The notes beneath the pieces are model-generated. The model was not told the origin of the DNA. It did no database searches and was given only the letters and a program-made list of their open reading frames with translations. 64,000 bases of DNA from Ignisphaera aggregans DSM 17230 (GTDB taxonomy: Archaea > Thermoproteota > Thermoprotei_A > Sulfolobales > Ignisphaeraceae), in contig CP002098.1 of NCBI GenBank assembly GCA_000145985.1, forward strand, positions 124,001-188,000. Reading direction: 5' to 3'. This document shows positions 16,321 through 25,924 of this stretch, one piece after another. The position numbers were made by a program, and so were the translations under genes. Positions within the stretch are counted from its first letter, which is position 1, and each line of letters begins with the position of its first letter.

Positions 16321-16950
16321 ATGGTAAATATTAAGAATTACTTCATTGAGCAAGGGATTAAGAAGGTAGCTGTTGATGAGTATTTAGCGAGTAAATTCTG
16401 GAGAGCTGGATATGCAGGTGTGGATCTAATTAGAACACCTCTTGGAACAAGAGTAATAATATATGCAGCAAGACCGGGGCTGATAATAGGTAGAAGGGGT
16501 CAGACTTTAAGAACAATACAACTTGTGATTGAAAAACTATTTGGTATTGAAAATCCACAGATAACAGTTGTTGAGGCTGAAAATCCTGATTTAAATGCAA
16601 GAATAGTTGCATTTAACATTGCATTAGCCCTCGAAAGAGGAATTCATTTTAGAAGAGCAGGGTTTATAGCATTAAGAAGGGTTATGGCTGCAGGTGCTAT
16701 AGGGTGCGAGATAGTTATTAGTGGTAAGCTTGTTGCTGAAAGAGCAAGATATGAGAAACTTAAGATGGGTAAAGTGTACAAATCTGGTGAACAAAGTTTT
16801 CGACTGGTTGATAGAGCAGTAGCACATGTTTTACTAAAGCCGGGTATGTATGGTATAGAGGTTCTAATAACAAGGCCGGGTCTTACAGCAGATCATGTAG
16901 AGATTGTACAAAAAGAACAAGAAGTTTCTCAACAGTCATTAAAGTCTTAA
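16321..16950 (+). CDS. rps3: 30S ribosomal protein S3
   Basis: S3 is at the mRNA entry side of the small subunit. The 209-residue sequence contains the KH domain with the GRRGQTLR loop (GLIIGRRGQTLRTIQLVIEK in outline) and the C-terminal S3 domain. GGGGGTG precedes ATG 16321, and the gene follows L22 by 9 bp. Confidence 0.97.
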   Translation: MVNIKNYFIEQGIKKVAVDEYLASKFWRAGYAGVDLIRTPLGTRVIIYAARPGLIIGRRGQTLRTIQLVIEKLFGIENPQITVVEAENPDLNARIVAFNIALALERGIHFRRAGFIALRRVMAAGAIGCEIVISGKLVAERARYEKLKMGKVYKSGEQSFRLVDRAVAHVLLKPGMYGIEVLITRPGLTADHVEIVQKEQEVSQQSLKS

Positions 16951-16964
16951 GATGGTGTAAAACA

Positions 16965-17177
16965 ATGAGTGATAGACCTCTAAAAGCAAGTGAGATTAGG
17001 ACTATGTCTGATGAAGATAGACTAAAGTTATTGAATGAGCTGAGAATGGAACTTGTACGTCTTATAACACAAGCTAGGAGTGGTACTCTAACTAATGTTG
17101 CAAGGATAAGAATAGTTAGAAAGAATATAGCAAGAATTCTAACTGTAATTAATGAAGAACGACGTAGAAGGGTTTAG
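16965..17177 (+). CDS. rpl29: 50S ribosomal protein L29
   Basis: L29 is a small helical large-subunit protein near the exit tunnel. The 70 residues contain LKASEIRTMSDEDRLKLL and NVARIRIVRKNIARILTVI, the usual two-helix hairpin. The eIF1-like gene that often follows L29 in archaea is absent; the next gene is rnp1, 3 bp away. Confidence 0.95.
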   Translation: MSDRPLKASEIRTMSDEDRLKLLNELRMELVRLITQARSGTLTNVARIRIVRKNIARILTVINEERRRRV

Positions 17178-17180
17178 ACA

Positions 17181-17468
17181 ATGGAGCGGAATAGACATAA
17201 CATTTTGTTTCATGAACTAATAGGTTTAGATGTAACTATATTATCACATAGTGATCCCCATCTTATTGGTGTTAGTGGGAGAATAGTTGATGAAACGATG
17301 AATACATTAAGAATATTGCTTAATAATGGTAGAATACTAACGGTTTTCAAGAGATATGGTTTATTTGAAACTACACTACCAGGAAATACAAAAATGGTTA
17401 TTGATGGATCCCAAATACTTGGAAGACCTGAAGATAGGCTTAAAAGATTAAAGAGCTCTAAAATTTAG
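17181..17468 (+). CDS. rnp1: Ribonuclease P protein component 1 (Rpp29/Pop4)
   Basis: This 95-residue protein is an archaeal RNase P subunit with an Sm-like beta barrel. It helps the RNA subunit remove 5' leaders from pre-tRNA. The sequence shows FHELIGLDVTILSHSDPHLIG, then SGRIVDETMNTLRILLNNGR, then GSQILGRPEDRLKRL, the family core. Placement between L29 and S17 is the normal archaeal position. Confidence 0.93.
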   Translation: MERNRHNILFHELIGLDVTILSHSDPHLIGVSGRIVDETMNTLRILLNNGRILTVFKRYGLFETTLPGNTKMVIDGSQILGRPEDRLKRLKSSKI

Positions 17469-17504
17469 GTAAGTTTAGATAGAATATGGTATAGATGATT
17501 ACAA

Positions 17505-17864
17505 ATGTCTGCACCTAAGAACATAGGAATCAAATATCCGGGTCTTACACCACCTCAAAGATCATGTAATGATGCTAAATGTCCTTGGCATGGAAATGTA
17601 AGAGTTAGAGGACTTATTCTAACTGGCAAGGTTATAAAAGCAAGGATGAGAAATACTGTTGTTGTTGAGAGGGAGTATACTGTATGGATAAGCAAATTTA
17701 AGAGGTATGAAAGAAGGAGGAGTAGGATACATGCACATAATCCACCATGCATAGGAGCAAAAGAAGGTGATATAGTTCTTATTGGTGAGACAAGACCTTT
17801 GGCTAAGAGTGTTTCTTTTGTAGTATTGGGGGTGTTACAAACTGTTCAACAAAGTAGTTCGTGA
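17505..17864 (+). CDS. rps17: 30S ribosomal protein S17
   Basis: S17 is an early-assembling small-subunit OB-fold protein. The 119-residue archaeal form contains CPWHGNVRVRGLILTGKVIK and KRYERRRSRIHAHNPPCI, with the usual GDIVLIGETRPLAKSVSFVV end. It starts with ATG 17505. Confidence 0.96.
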   Translation: MSAPKNIGIKYPGLTPPQRSCNDAKCPWHGNVRVRGLILTGKVIKARMRNTVVVEREYTVWISKFKRYERRRSRIHAHNPPCIGAKEGDIVLIGETRPLAKSVSFVVLGVLQTVQQSSS

Positions 17865-17875
17865 GGTGAAGGTTT

Positions 17876-18301
17876 ATGGCTGCTAAAAGGGCTAAGACAG
17901 GGGCTGCATTTCCTAGACGAAGAAGAGTAGCTGGTATAATAAATGGTACTAGACTGGTTGTTGCTGATAATAGTGGTGCAAAGGAGGTTATGGTTGTTGG
18001 TGTAATAGGTGTAAAGACGAGATTAAGAAGATTGCCATTTGCAACTGTAGGTGATATGGTTGTAGTAACTGTTAAGAAGGGTCCGCCAGATATGAAAGGT
18101 CAAATAATGAGAGCCATAGTTATTAGGCAAAGAAAGCCATTTAGAAGACCTGATGGTACATGGGTAGCATTTGAAGATAATGCATGTGTATTGGTAACCC
18201 CTGAAGGTACGCCTAAGGGAAAGGAGATAAGAGGTCCTGTGGCAAGAGAAGCCGTAGAAAGATGGCCTCAGATAGCTAATATGGCCTCTATAGTTGTCTA
18301 A
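17876..18301 (+). CDS. rpl14: 50S ribosomal protein L14
   Basis: L14 lies at the subunit interface. The 141 residues include [38 protein letters not shown] and [17 protein letters not shown], all conserved in archaeal L14. A GGTGA lies 7 nt before ATG 17876. The stop is close to the L24 start. Confidence 0.97.
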   Translation: MAAKRAKTGAAFPRRRRVAGIINGTRLVVADNSGAKEVMVVGVIGVKTRLRRLPFATVGDMVVVTVKKGPPDMKGQIMRAIVIRQRKPFRRPDGTWVAFEDNACVLVTPEGTPKGKEIRGPVAREAVERWPQIANMASIVV

Positions 18302-18314
18302 TGGTGATTTTGAA

Positions 18315-18731
18315 ATGGAGCTTAAGACAAAGCTTCCTAGGAAACAGAGAAAGATTTTATATAATTTGCCACTTCATTTAAGATGGCATTTACTCAATGC
18401 ACCATTGTCTCAAGAGTTAAGAAAAGAATTGAATATTAAGAGACTTCCAGTGAGGTCAGGAGATGTGGTAAGGATAATGAGGGGAGACTGGAAAGGACAT
18501 GAAGGTAAAGTAGTAGATGTAGATCTAAAGAGAGTTAGAATATTTGTAGAAGGTGTAACATTAAAGAAAGCTGACGGTTCTGAGGTTTTCTATCCTATAC
18601 ATCCATCCAAGGTGATTATAATAAAATTAGGAGAAATAGATGATGTGAGAAGAAGGATTATTGAAAGGAGGTCTAAGGCAAGAGAAGAGCTAATAAAGCT
18701 TGGAAAAGCAAAACCATTAAAACCAGGATAA
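18315..18731 (+). CDS. rpl24: 50S ribosomal protein L24
   Basis: L24 is an assembly-initiator protein with a KOW motif, visible as [20 protein letters not shown] place the start at ATG 18315 because GGTGA lies about 8 nt before it; a TTG at 18294 would add seven residues and overlap L14. The product is 138 residues with a basic C-terminal helix. Confidence 0.94.
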   Translation: MELKTKLPRKQRKILYNLPLHLRWHLLNAPLSQELRKELNIKRLPVRSGDVVRIMRGDWKGHEGKVVDVDLKRVRIFVEGVTLKKADGSEVFYPIHPSKVIIIKLGEIDDVRRRIIERRSKAREELIKLGKAKPLKPG

Positions 18732-18743
18732 TAGGTGGTCATC

Positions 18744-19502
18744 ATGGCAAGAATGGGAGGTTCACGACATCTAAAGAGATTGGCAGCACCATTATTTTGG
18801 CCAATACTTAGAAAAGAATACAAATGGGTTGTAAAACCTTCACCTGGTCCTCATCCAGTAAGCAGAAGCATTCCACTATTGATTCTAGTCAGAGATGTAC
18901 TTAATATTGCGAAAACCTCTAGGGAAGCAAAGAGAATAATATTTGATGGAAAGATATATGTTGATGGTGTTCAAAGAAGAGATTACAAGTTTCCAATAGG
19001 TCCTATGGACAGTATCTCTATTCCTGAAATAGACATGTATCTAAGGATGGTACCATATCCTACTAAGTATTTATGGTATATTAATATATCAAAAGAGGAG
19101 GCATGTCTAAAGCTAGTTAGAATAGAGAATAAATTAACGGTTAAGAATGGACATATACAGCTAGGGACACATGATGGAAGAAATATATTGATTAGGGTGA
19201 AGGATCCGAGGAATCCTGTAGAGGCGATGAACTATAAAACACTTGATACGTTATTAATAGAGGTGCCATCACAGCGAATAATACAGCATATACCCTTAGA
19301 TATAGGGAAATATGCTATAGTTATACATGGAAGAAATGTTGGACGTTTAGGTAAGATTCTTAGTATTGAAGTAAGAGAGGGTATGAAGAGACGAAGAGCA
19401 TTAGTAACAATGGAGGATATCAATGGACATAGATTTCAAACAATATTGGATTATGTAATGGTTGTAGGAGATGAAAAACCTGTAATAAAATTGTATGAGT
19501 GA
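18744..19502 (+). CDS. rps4e: 30S ribosomal protein S4e
   Basis: S4e is an archaeal/eukaryotic small-subunit protein with S4-like, central and KOW domains. The sequence begins MARMGGSRHLKRLAAPLFWP, the usual N-terminus, and includes the KOW-like KYAIVIHGRNVGRLGKILSI. ATG 18744 fits GGTGG upstream better than the GTG at 18735. The stop overlaps the L5 start. Confidence 0.96.
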   Translation: MARMGGSRHLKRLAAPLFWPILRKEYKWVVKPSPGPHPVSRSIPLLILVRDVLNIAKTSREAKRIIFDGKIYVDGVQRRDYKFPIGPMDSISIPEIDMYLRMVPYPTKYLWYINISKEEACLKLVRIENKLTVKNGHIQLGTHDGRNILIRVKDPRNPVEAMNYKTLDTLLIEVPSQRIIQHIPLDIGKYAIVIHGRNVGRLGKILSIEVREGMKRRRALVTMEDINGHRFQTILDYVMVVGDEKPVIKLYE

Positions 19503-20154
19503 TGAGAATATGTCTATTGAGACTTTGAGCATTATTAAAGGAAATGCGATAACATTATCAAAAATCCCTGAGACTGTAGAAAGTAGTTTCCTATCTAAGG
19601 ATAAAGTTATAAGTATTTTAGAGAAGTGGAGGAGTAATCCAATGTTAATACCAAGGATTGCTAAGGTTACAATAAACATATCGGTGGGGGGTGCCACTGA
19701 GAGATTAGATAAGGCAGCCAGACTTTTGGAGCAACTAACAGGTCAAAAGCCTTCGTTAAGAAGAGCTAAGAAAACTATTAAAGAATTTGGAATAAGTAAG
19801 AAACAATTAATAGCTGCAGTAGTTACATTGCGTGGGGCTAAGGCACATGAGTTCTTAAGAAAAGCTTTATATGCTGTCAATAATACATTGAGATATAGGA
19901 ATTTTGATGCTACTGGAAATATATCATTTGGTATAAAAGAGCATTTGTTGCTTCCAGGTGTTAGATACGATCCAGATATAGGTATATTTGGTATGGATAT
20001 TTCAGTAACAATAGAAAGGTGTGGATATCGTGTGGCTAAAAGAAGAAGGTGCAGGAGTTCAATACCTATGAGGCACAGAGTATCTAGAGAGGAAAGTATT
20101 TTATTTATGGAAATCCTATATGGGATTAGAGTTATAGGTGAGAGACATGGGTAA
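19495..20154 (+). CDS. rpl5: 50S ribosomal protein L5
   Basis: L5 binds 5S rRNA and contacts the P-site tRNA. The core from NPMLIPRIAKVTINISVGG through EFGISKKQLIAAVVTLRG to the end is conserved. The frame from ATG 19495 encodes 219 residues, which is about 35-40 longer at the N-terminus than usual L5, so either this lineage has an extension or translation starts at a later codon. Confidence 0.94.
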   Translation: MSDENMSIETLSIIKGNAITLSKIPETVESSFLSKDKVISILEKWRSNPMLIPRIAKVTINISVGGATERLDKAARLLEQLTGQKPSLRRAKKTIKEFGISKKQLIAAVVTLRGAKAHEFLRKALYAVNNTLRYRNFDATGNISFGIKEHLLLPGVRYDPDIGIFGMDISVTIERCGYRVAKRRRCRSSIPMRHRVSREESILFMEILYGIRVIGERHG

Positions 20155-20311
20155 ATTTAGACCACCTGCAGAACGTAAATATGGTCGTGGAGTACAAGTG
20201 TGTAGAAGGTGTGGTAATAGAGATGCAGTAATACAGAAGTACGGAATGTATCTTTGTAGACAATGCTTTAGAGAGGTTGCTATAGTCATTGGATTTAGGA
20301 AGTATAACTGA
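20147..20311 (+). CDS. rps14: 30S ribosomal protein S14, zinc-binding type
   Basis: The 54-residue protein starts MGKFRPPAERKYGRG and has the two CxxC pairs of zinc-binding S14 (CRRCGN and CRQCF), ending GFRKYN. S14 stabilises the head of the small subunit. ATG 20147 overlaps the last codons of L5 and has GGTGA upstream. The order L5-S14-S8 is standard. Confidence 0.95.
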   Translation: MGKFRPPAERKYGRGVQVCRRCGNRDAVIQKYGMYLCRQCFREVAIVIGFRKYN

Positions 20312-20318
20312 GGGATGA

Positions 20319-20726
20319 ATGGCCATGGTTATGCAAGATACATTAGCAAATGCATTAACGGCTATAACAAATGCTGAAATGAGAAGAAAAAGTGAGGTTA
20401 TTATATGGCCTGCTTCAAAGCTTATAATTAGGGTTTTAAGGGTTATGCAGAGATATGGATATATAGGAGAGTTTGAATATGTTGATGATGGAAGATGGGG
20501 AAAAATCGTGGTGCAATTACTAGGTAGAATAAATAAGGCTGGTGCAATAAAGCCGAGATTGCCTATTACTTATAGAGAACTTCTAAAATTTCCCCACTGG
20601 GTGAGAAGATATTTACCTTCAAGAGACATAGGTCTTTTAATTTTGACGACACCGCAGGGAGTCATGTCCCATAGAGAAGCTATAGAGAAGAATATAGGTG
20701 GTATATTAATAGCATATGTATATTAA
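20319..20726 (+). CDS. rps8: 30S ribosomal protein S8
   Basis: S8 is a primary 16S rRNA binder. The 135-residue archaeal form has [20 protein letters not shown], and the C-terminal [17 protein letters not shown] segment that is universal in S8. The start may be ATG 20319 or the ATG two codons later. Confidence 0.96.
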   Translation: MAMVMQDTLANALTAITNAEMRRKSEVIIWPASKLIIRVLRVMQRYGYIGEFEYVDDGRWGKIVVQLLGRINKAGAIKPRLPITYRELLKFPHWVRRYLPSRDIGLLILTTPQGVMSHREAIEKNIGGILIAYVY

Positions 20727-20745
20727 TGTATATGGTGATATAGAT

Positions 20746-21297
20746 ATGACAAGAAAAGCTGCACACCTTAGAGAAGAAATAGATATTCCTGAAGGGGTCT
20801 CTGTAGAAGTAGATAATCTGCTTGTTAAGGTTTCTGGACCTAAAGGGTCACTGCAGAGGAGTTTTGATTATGCTAATGGAATTATAATTAAGGTTGAGGA
20901 TAGAAAGGTAATTCTTGAAACGTTTTTTGCTGATAGAGAAAAGAAGGCATTGCTATATACTATAGCTTCTCATATTAAGAATATGATTACCGGTGTTACT
21001 AAGGGATGGAGATATAAGCTTAAGATAGTCACATCACATTTCCCTGTAAATGCAAAGGTAGTAGGGAATGAAATATTAATTGAAAACTTTCTAGGTGAGA
21101 GAGCACCTAGAAGAGCTAAGATAGTAGGCGATGTAAAGGTTCGTATTGAGGGTAAAGATATAATTGTCGAGGGTATAGATCTAGAAGCTGTGGCACAAAC
21201 AGCAGCTAATATTGAGATGGCTACAAGGGTTAAGGATAAGGATAGGAGGGTGTTTGTCGATGGAGTATATATTTATGAGAAGGGTGTAGCTATATGA
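20746..21297 (+). CDS. rpl6: 50S ribosomal protein L6
   Basis: L6 is near the GTPase-associated centre. The sequence has LLVKVSGPKGSLQRSF and a second repeat domain with RRAKIVGDVKVRIEGKDIIV. ATG 20746 is chosen because GGTGA lies 7 nt upstream; the upstream frame overlaps S8. The product has 183 residues. Confidence 0.95.
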   Translation: MTRKAAHLREEIDIPEGVSVEVDNLLVKVSGPKGSLQRSFDYANGIIIKVEDRKVILETFFADREKKALLYTIASHIKNMITGVTKGWRYKLKIVTSHFPVNAKVVGNEILIENFLGERAPRRAKIVGDVKVRIEGKDIIVEGIDLEAVAQTAANIEMATRVKDKDRRVFVDGVYIYEKGVAI

Positions 21298-21725
21298 GTC
21301 AACAGACTGTTGATGTAGCTATGAATAAAAATATTGTTGATCAGAGAAGGAAATTAAGAGATTATATTAGGAAGATAAAGATGTATAGGAGAGTAGAGTT
21401 TCTGAGATGGTTGTGGTGGAAATTCGCTAAGTTTGAGAATAAATTGAGATGGAGAAGACCTAGGGGTAAGGATAATCCTGTAAGACTTTCATATAAAGGT
21501 TATCCACCAAAACCAGATAGTGGATATAGATTGCCAAGAGATATAAGAAATCTACATCCTTCTGGTTTAATCCCGATTAGAGTATCTAATATTAAGGAGC
21601 TCGAGGCTCTTGATCCAAGAAAACATATAATCTATATAGCAAGTAGTGTTGGAACTAAGAAAAGACTTGAAATAATATCGAAAGCAAGAGAAAAAGGTTT
21701 TAAAATAGCAAATGAAATGGTGTAA
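21294..21725 (+). CDS. rpl32e: 50S ribosomal protein L32e
   Basis: This 143-residue protein contains FLRWLWWKFAKFENKLRWRR and PRGKDNPVRLSYKGYPPKP, followed by GYRLPRDIRNLHPSGL, all diagnostic for L32e. It overlaps L6 by 4 bp and L19e follows with translational coupling. Confidence 0.96.
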   Translation: MSQQTVDVAMNKNIVDQRRKLRDYIRKIKMYRRVEFLRWLWWKFAKFENKLRWRRPRGKDNPVRLSYKGYPPKPDSGYRLPRDIRNLHPSGLIPIRVSNIKELEALDPRKHIIYIASSVGTKKRLEIISKAREKGFKIANEMV

Positions 21726-21729
21726 GGAG

Positions 21730-22188
21730 ATGGATTTAAGTTATCAGAGAAGAATAGCTGCAGAACTTTTAGGGGTTGGAGAATCGAGGATAAAATTTGA
21801 TCCAAATAACATTGAAAGGATAGAAAGTGCTGTAACTAAGGAGGATATTAGAAGATTAATAAAGGAAGGAATAATATTTGCAGAATATATGAAGAGTAAT
21901 AGCCGTGGAAGATGGAGGGAATTCCATAGAAAGAGAAGCAAAGGTAGACATAGAGGTTATGGTAAAAGAAAAGGTGCTTCAAGTGCTAGAGCAAATCCAA
22001 AGGAACAATGGATCTTTAGGATAAGGAAAATTAGAAGGTTCTTGAAATGGCTTAGGGATCACGAAATAATTGATAGTAAAACATATAGAATGCTCTATAG
22101 GAAAGCTAAAGGAGGAGCATTTGAGAGTTTGGCATCACTTAAGAGATATATGAAAGAGCATAATCTTTTACCTCAAAGCTTTAGGTGA
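21730..22188 (+). CDS. rpl19e: 50S ribosomal protein L19e
   Basis: L19e begins MDLSYQRRIAAELLGVG and has the very basic SKGRHRGYGKRKGASSARA stretch. It bridges the two subunits in archaeal and eukaryotic ribosomes. ATG 21730 has GGTG about 7 nt upstream. Confidence 0.96.
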   Translation: MDLSYQRRIAAELLGVGESRIKFDPNNIERIESAVTKEDIRRLIKEGIIFAEYMKSNSRGRWREFHRKRSKGRHRGYGKRKGASSARANPKEQWIFRIRKIRRFLKWLRDHEIIDSKTYRMLYRKAKGGAFESLASLKRYMKEHNLLPQSFR

Positions 22189-22193
22189 GATCT

Positions 22194-22841
22194 ATGGCTA
22201 CAGGACCTAATTATAAAGTTGCGAGAAGAAGGAGGAGGGAGGGGAAGACTAATTATCATAAAAGATATAAGATGGTAAGAAGTAAGGGTATAAGGGCTGT
22301 GGTTAGAAAAACAAATAGATATATAATTATTCAATTCGTATATCCAACACCTATTGGCGATTATACTCTAACTTCCGCTCATAGCATAGAGCTTGTAAAA
22401 CTATTTGGCTGGAAGGGAGGTACAAAGAATACTCCTGCAGCATATCTAACAGGGTTGTTGGCTGGTCTAAGAGCTAAGAAACTAGGTATTTTAAGAGCTA
22501 TTCCAGATATAGGTTTACATAGACCTGTAAAAGGTTCTAAGGTGTTTGCAGCTTTAAAGGGAATAATAGATGCGGGTGTAGAGATTCCATGTTCACAGGA
22601 TATGTTTCCTTCTGAGGAGAGGATAAGGGGGAAGACGATAGCGGAATATGCAGAACAGCTTGCTAATACCAGCCCAGAGGTATTTTCAAGACAGTTTTCA
22701 GCAATACTTCGGGGAGGATTTGATCCTAGAAATATGGAAAAACATTTCGATGAAGTTAAAAACAAAATTATTGAAATTTATAGCAAGATTCCTGAGTCGA
22801 ATGAGGCTATAGCAATAATTAAGGAACTTATAGGTGGGTAG
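22194..22841 (+). CDS. rpl18: 50S ribosomal protein L18
   Basis: L18 binds 5S rRNA. The 215-residue archaeal form begins [19 protein letters not shown] and includes [23 protein letters not shown] 22194 has GGTGA upstream, and the stop is 4 bp before the S5 start. Confidence 0.96.
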   Translation: MATGPNYKVARRRRREGKTNYHKRYKMVRSKGIRAVVRKTNRYIIIQFVYPTPIGDYTLTSAHSIELVKLFGWKGGTKNTPAAYLTGLLAGLRAKKLGILRAIPDIGLHRPVKGSKVFAALKGIIDAGVEIPCSQDMFPSEERIRGKTIAEYAEQLANTSPEVFSRQFSAILRGGFDPRNMEKHFDEVKNKIIEIYSKIPESNEAIAIIKELIGG

Positions 22842-22845
22842 AAAT

Positions 22846-23478
22846 ATGAGTGGAGTAGAGGAATGGGTTCCGAAAACAAAGATAGGTTGGATGGTTAAAG
22901 AGGGTAAGATTACTTCTATAGATCAGATATTTGCTATGAATGCAGTAATAATGGAGCCAGAAATCGTTGATGTATTACTACCTGGATTAAAACAAGAGAT
23001 TCTTGATGTTGTTTTAGTACAGAAAATGACAGATGCTGGAAGAATATCAAGATTTAGAGTTGTTGTAGCTATAGGTAATGAGGATGGTTATGTAGGTCTA
23101 GGCATAGGAAAGGCAAAGCAGCTTAGAACAGCTATAGAAAAAGCTGTTATAGATGCAAAGCTTAACATTATACCTGTTAGGAGAGGATGTGGAAGCTGGG
23201 AATGTAGTTGTAGAGAAAAACATTCATTACCCTTTAGAGTTGTTGGTAAGTCTGGTAGTGTAGAGATAGAATTGCTTCCAGCACCACTTGGGACAGGTCT
23301 TGTAGTTGGAGATATACCGAAAGTTATTCTAAGGTTGGCTGGAATAAGGGATGTATGGTCATTTACACGTGGTGAAACAAGAACAACAATTAATTTTGCA
23401 AAAGCAGTTTTTGAAGCATTAAGAAACACAAATAGATTTGTATCACCTAGTGATTGGGTCAAGAAGGTATGGGAGTAA
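22846..23478 (+). CDS. rps5: 30S ribosomal protein S5
   Basis: S5 contributes to decoding accuracy and mRNA entry. The double-stranded RNA-binding-like N-domain has [20 protein letters not shown], and the C-domain has [23 protein letters not shown] 22846 follows GGTGGG. The product is 210 residues. Confidence 0.97.
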   Translation: MSGVEEWVPKTKIGWMVKEGKITSIDQIFAMNAVIMEPEIVDVLLPGLKQEILDVVLVQKMTDAGRISRFRVVVAIGNEDGYVGLGIGKAKQLRTAIEKAVIDAKLNIIPVRRGCGSWECSCREKHSLPFRVVGKSGSVEIELLPAPLGTGLVVGDIPKVILRLAGIRDVWSFTRGETRTTINFAKAVFEALRNTNRFVSPSDWVKKVWE

Positions 23479-23494
23479 TACTGAGGTGAAAATC

Positions 23495-23977
23495 TTGAGC
23501 ATAAAGCTCTATGCTATTATAAGGCTTCGGGGAAGAGTAGGTGTTAGTAAGGAAATTGAGGATACATTAAGAATGCTAAGACTGACCAGAAAATACTGTT
23601 GTGTAATATATCCAGCAACAAAGGATATAGAGGGCATGTTGATGAAGGTGAAAGACTGGGTTACATGGGGTGAAATAGATTTTGAGACACTTGTAGAATT
23701 ACTGAAGGCTAGAGGCAGGGTTCAGGGAAATAAGCCTCTATCTAATGAGTATCTCAAGAAGGTACTTGGCATAGAAAGTATTGAGCTATTTGCAAAAGAA
23801 ATAATGGATGGAAAGATACTATTCCATAAACTCGACGAATATGGAATTAAGCCATTATTTAGGTTGCATCCACCAAGAAAAGGTTTTAAGGGAAGCATTA
23901 AGAAGCCTTATAGAGATGGTGGTGAATTGGGTTATAGAGGGAAAGATATAAATGATCTGATTAAGAGGATGATATAA
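23495..23977 (+). CDS. rpl30: 50S ribosomal protein L30
   Basis: The archaeal L30 is longer than bacterial L30, and this 160-residue protein has KLYAIIRLRGRVGVSKEI and FRLHPPRKGFKGSIKKP. The start is TTG 23495 with GGTGA 5 nt upstream; earlier codons in this frame overlap S5 and are not part of the family. Confidence 0.94.
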   Translation: MSIKLYAIIRLRGRVGVSKEIEDTLRMLRLTRKYCCVIYPATKDIEGMLMKVKDWVTWGEIDFETLVELLKARGRVQGNKPLSNEYLKKVLGIESIELFAKEIMDGKILFHKLDEYGIKPLFRLHPPRKGFKGSIKKPYRDGGELGYRGKDINDLIKRMI

Positions 23978-23978
23978 A

Positions 23979-24431
23979 ATGGTAGTGCGGAGGGATAAAA
24001 AAAGTAGGAAGATGCATGGGTATAGAAATAGAGGATGGGGAAGCATAGGTCAGCATAGAAAATCTGGCTCAAGGGGTGGAAGAGGAGCTGCTGGTATGCA
24101 TAAACATAAGTGGTCTTGGGTTATAAAATATTTCAGAGATTGGTTTGGTAAAAAAGGGTTTGTTCCTAGAAACCCTGTTAAAACAGTTGAGGTGAGGGAA
24201 ATAACTCTAGCTCAAATAGATTCATTAGTTTATAGGCTTATTAAGGATGGTAAAGCCGTTTATGAAGATGGAAAGATAGTTATAGATTTATCTAAGATGG
24301 GTATAAATAAAGTTATTGGTAGTGGTAGGATAAGCTATCCAATAAAGTTGCTAACCTATAGTATTACTGAAAAGGCTAGAGAGAAGATAGAGAAGGCTGG
24401 AGGAACAGTTGTTATACTTAAAAATAAATAA
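23979..24431 (+). CDS. rpl15: 50S ribosomal protein L15
   Basis: L15 begins MVVRRDKKSRKMHGYRNRGW and has the Gly-rich RKSGSRGGRGAAGMHKHKW tract, ending in a globular domain with EKAGGTVVILKNK. It is an early large-subunit assembly protein. It is followed by a 127-bp gap and SecY. Confidence 0.96.
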   Translation: MVVRRDKKSRKMHGYRNRGWGSIGQHRKSGSRGGRGAAGMHKHKWSWVIKYFRDWFGKKGFVPRNPVKTVEVREITLAQIDSLVYRLIKDGKAVYEDGKIVIDLSKMGINKVIGSGRISYPIKLLTYSITEKAREKIEKAGGTVVILKNK

Positions 24432-24558
24432 TTTTGATTTACTTTGATATACCTATAATGATACTTCATAGAAGTTGGATCTTCAAAATTTTTGATAAAC
24501 TTTATAAGAGTATACCTCTAATAATATGGACTAAGATAGCAATTAGGGTGCTTCATTA

Positions 24559-25923
24559 TTGGGTATTATTGAGATACTTGCAAAAATAGGTCTGGTAATA
24601 CCATCAGCACCACGTCCTGTTAGAAGACCTAGTCTTGGAAGGCGATTAATGTATACAGGGCTTGCTGTATTAGCATACATACTACTGTCATCTACACCTC
24701 TATATGGGATTGAAAGAGCGGGACAGCTACAATTCTCTCCAATTATAGCAATAGTATTAGCTATGACTGCAGGAACCCTAGCTCAGCTCGGTATTGGACC
24801 TATAGTAACTGGTGGTCTTATTTTACAAATTCTTGTTGGTGCAAAGATCATAAATTTAGATTTAAATGATCCAGAGGCTAGAAAGAATTTTACTTTGGCT
24901 TCAAAAGGTTTAGGTATAATACTAGCAGTAGTAGAGGCATTAGGCTTTGTAATAAGTGGAATATATTGGACTTTTCCACATACGGTTAGTATATGGATTA
25001 AGTTATTAGTGTTTGTTCAACTGTTATGGGGCAGTATAGTAATTATTATGATAGATGAAGCAATACAAAAGGGATGGGGTTTAGGAAGTGGTGTAAGTCT
25101 CTTTATACTAATCGGGGTTGCACAAAAAATTTTCTCTGAGTTACTATCACCATATTCTTTCCAGGGACAAGCCATAGGCTTAATTCCCTATCTTGTAGAT
25201 GCACTAAGAAATGGAGCTCTTAATATATATGATTTTGTTATTGGGCGCTTAATGTTAGGATTACCGACATTAACAGGCCTCATTGTTACTATTATTTTGA
25301 TTGTAATTATAACATATCTAACGGTTGCAAAGATAAATGTACCGATAGTTCTAACTAGGTATGGTGGTATTAGATCTAGAGTACCCCTACAACTGCTATA
25401 TGTCACTAACATTCCAGTTCTATTAACCTCTATACTAATATCTGATATAATATTGATATTAACATTGCTTAGAAATATCATCAACATAGATGTTGATTCT
25501 ATAAGAATTTATCTATCACCTCCAACAATATATCATTTCATTGTAAGACCCTTGCCTGCAGTAGTCTATACTATAATATTCTTTGGATTATGTGTACTTT
25601 TTGGCATATTATGGATAGAAATAGGAGGATTAAATCCTGAGGCTCAAGCTGAAAACTTAGTGAAGGCAGGTTTAGATATACCTGGTATGAGAAGATCCAC
25701 GAAGATTTTAGCCACATATCTTGCTCGCTATATATATCCTCTAACAATATTTAGCTCCATTATTGTAGCAGTAATAGCACTTGTAGGTGATATCTTTGGA
25801 AGCTTTGGAACAGGTACAGGTATCCTATTAGCTGTAGGTATAGTCTATAACTATTATCAGATTCTAGCATATGAGAGAACTATAGAGATGTATCCACTGT
25901 TAAGAAGACTTGTTGGCGAGTAG
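24559..25923 (+). CDS. secY: Protein translocase subunit SecY
   Basis: SecY forms the protein-conducting channel in the membrane. The 454-residue protein has ten predicted membrane segments, a plug region after the first (STPLYGIERAG), and conserved FARPVR-like features in archaeal form such as GGLILQILVGAKII and the late AEAENLVKAGLDIPG region. TTG 24559 has GGGTG 8 nt upstream. Adenylate kinase, which often follows secY in archaea, is not here. Confidence 0.96.
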   Translation: MGIIEILAKIGLVIPSAPRPVRRPSLGRRLMYTGLAVLAYILLSSTPLYGIERAGQLQFSPIIAIVLAMTAGTLAQLGIGPIVTGGLILQILVGAKIINLDLNDPEARKNFTLASKGLGIILAVVEALGFVISGIYWTFPHTVSIWIKLLVFVQLLWGSIVIIMIDEAIQKGWGLGSGVSLFILIGVAQKIFSELLSPYSFQGQAIGLIPYLVDALRNGALNIYDFVIGRLMLGLPTLTGLIVTIILIVIITYLTVAKINVPIVLTRYGGIRSRVPLQLLYVTNIPVLLTSILISDIILILTLLRNIINIDVDSIRIYLSPPTIYHFIVRPLPAVVYTIIFFGLCVLFGILWIEIGGLNPEAQAENLVKAGLDIPGMRRSTKILATYLARYIYPLTIFSSIIVAVIALVGDIFGSFGTGTGILLAVGIVYNYYQILAYERTIEMYPLLRRLVGE

Positions 25924-25924
25924 T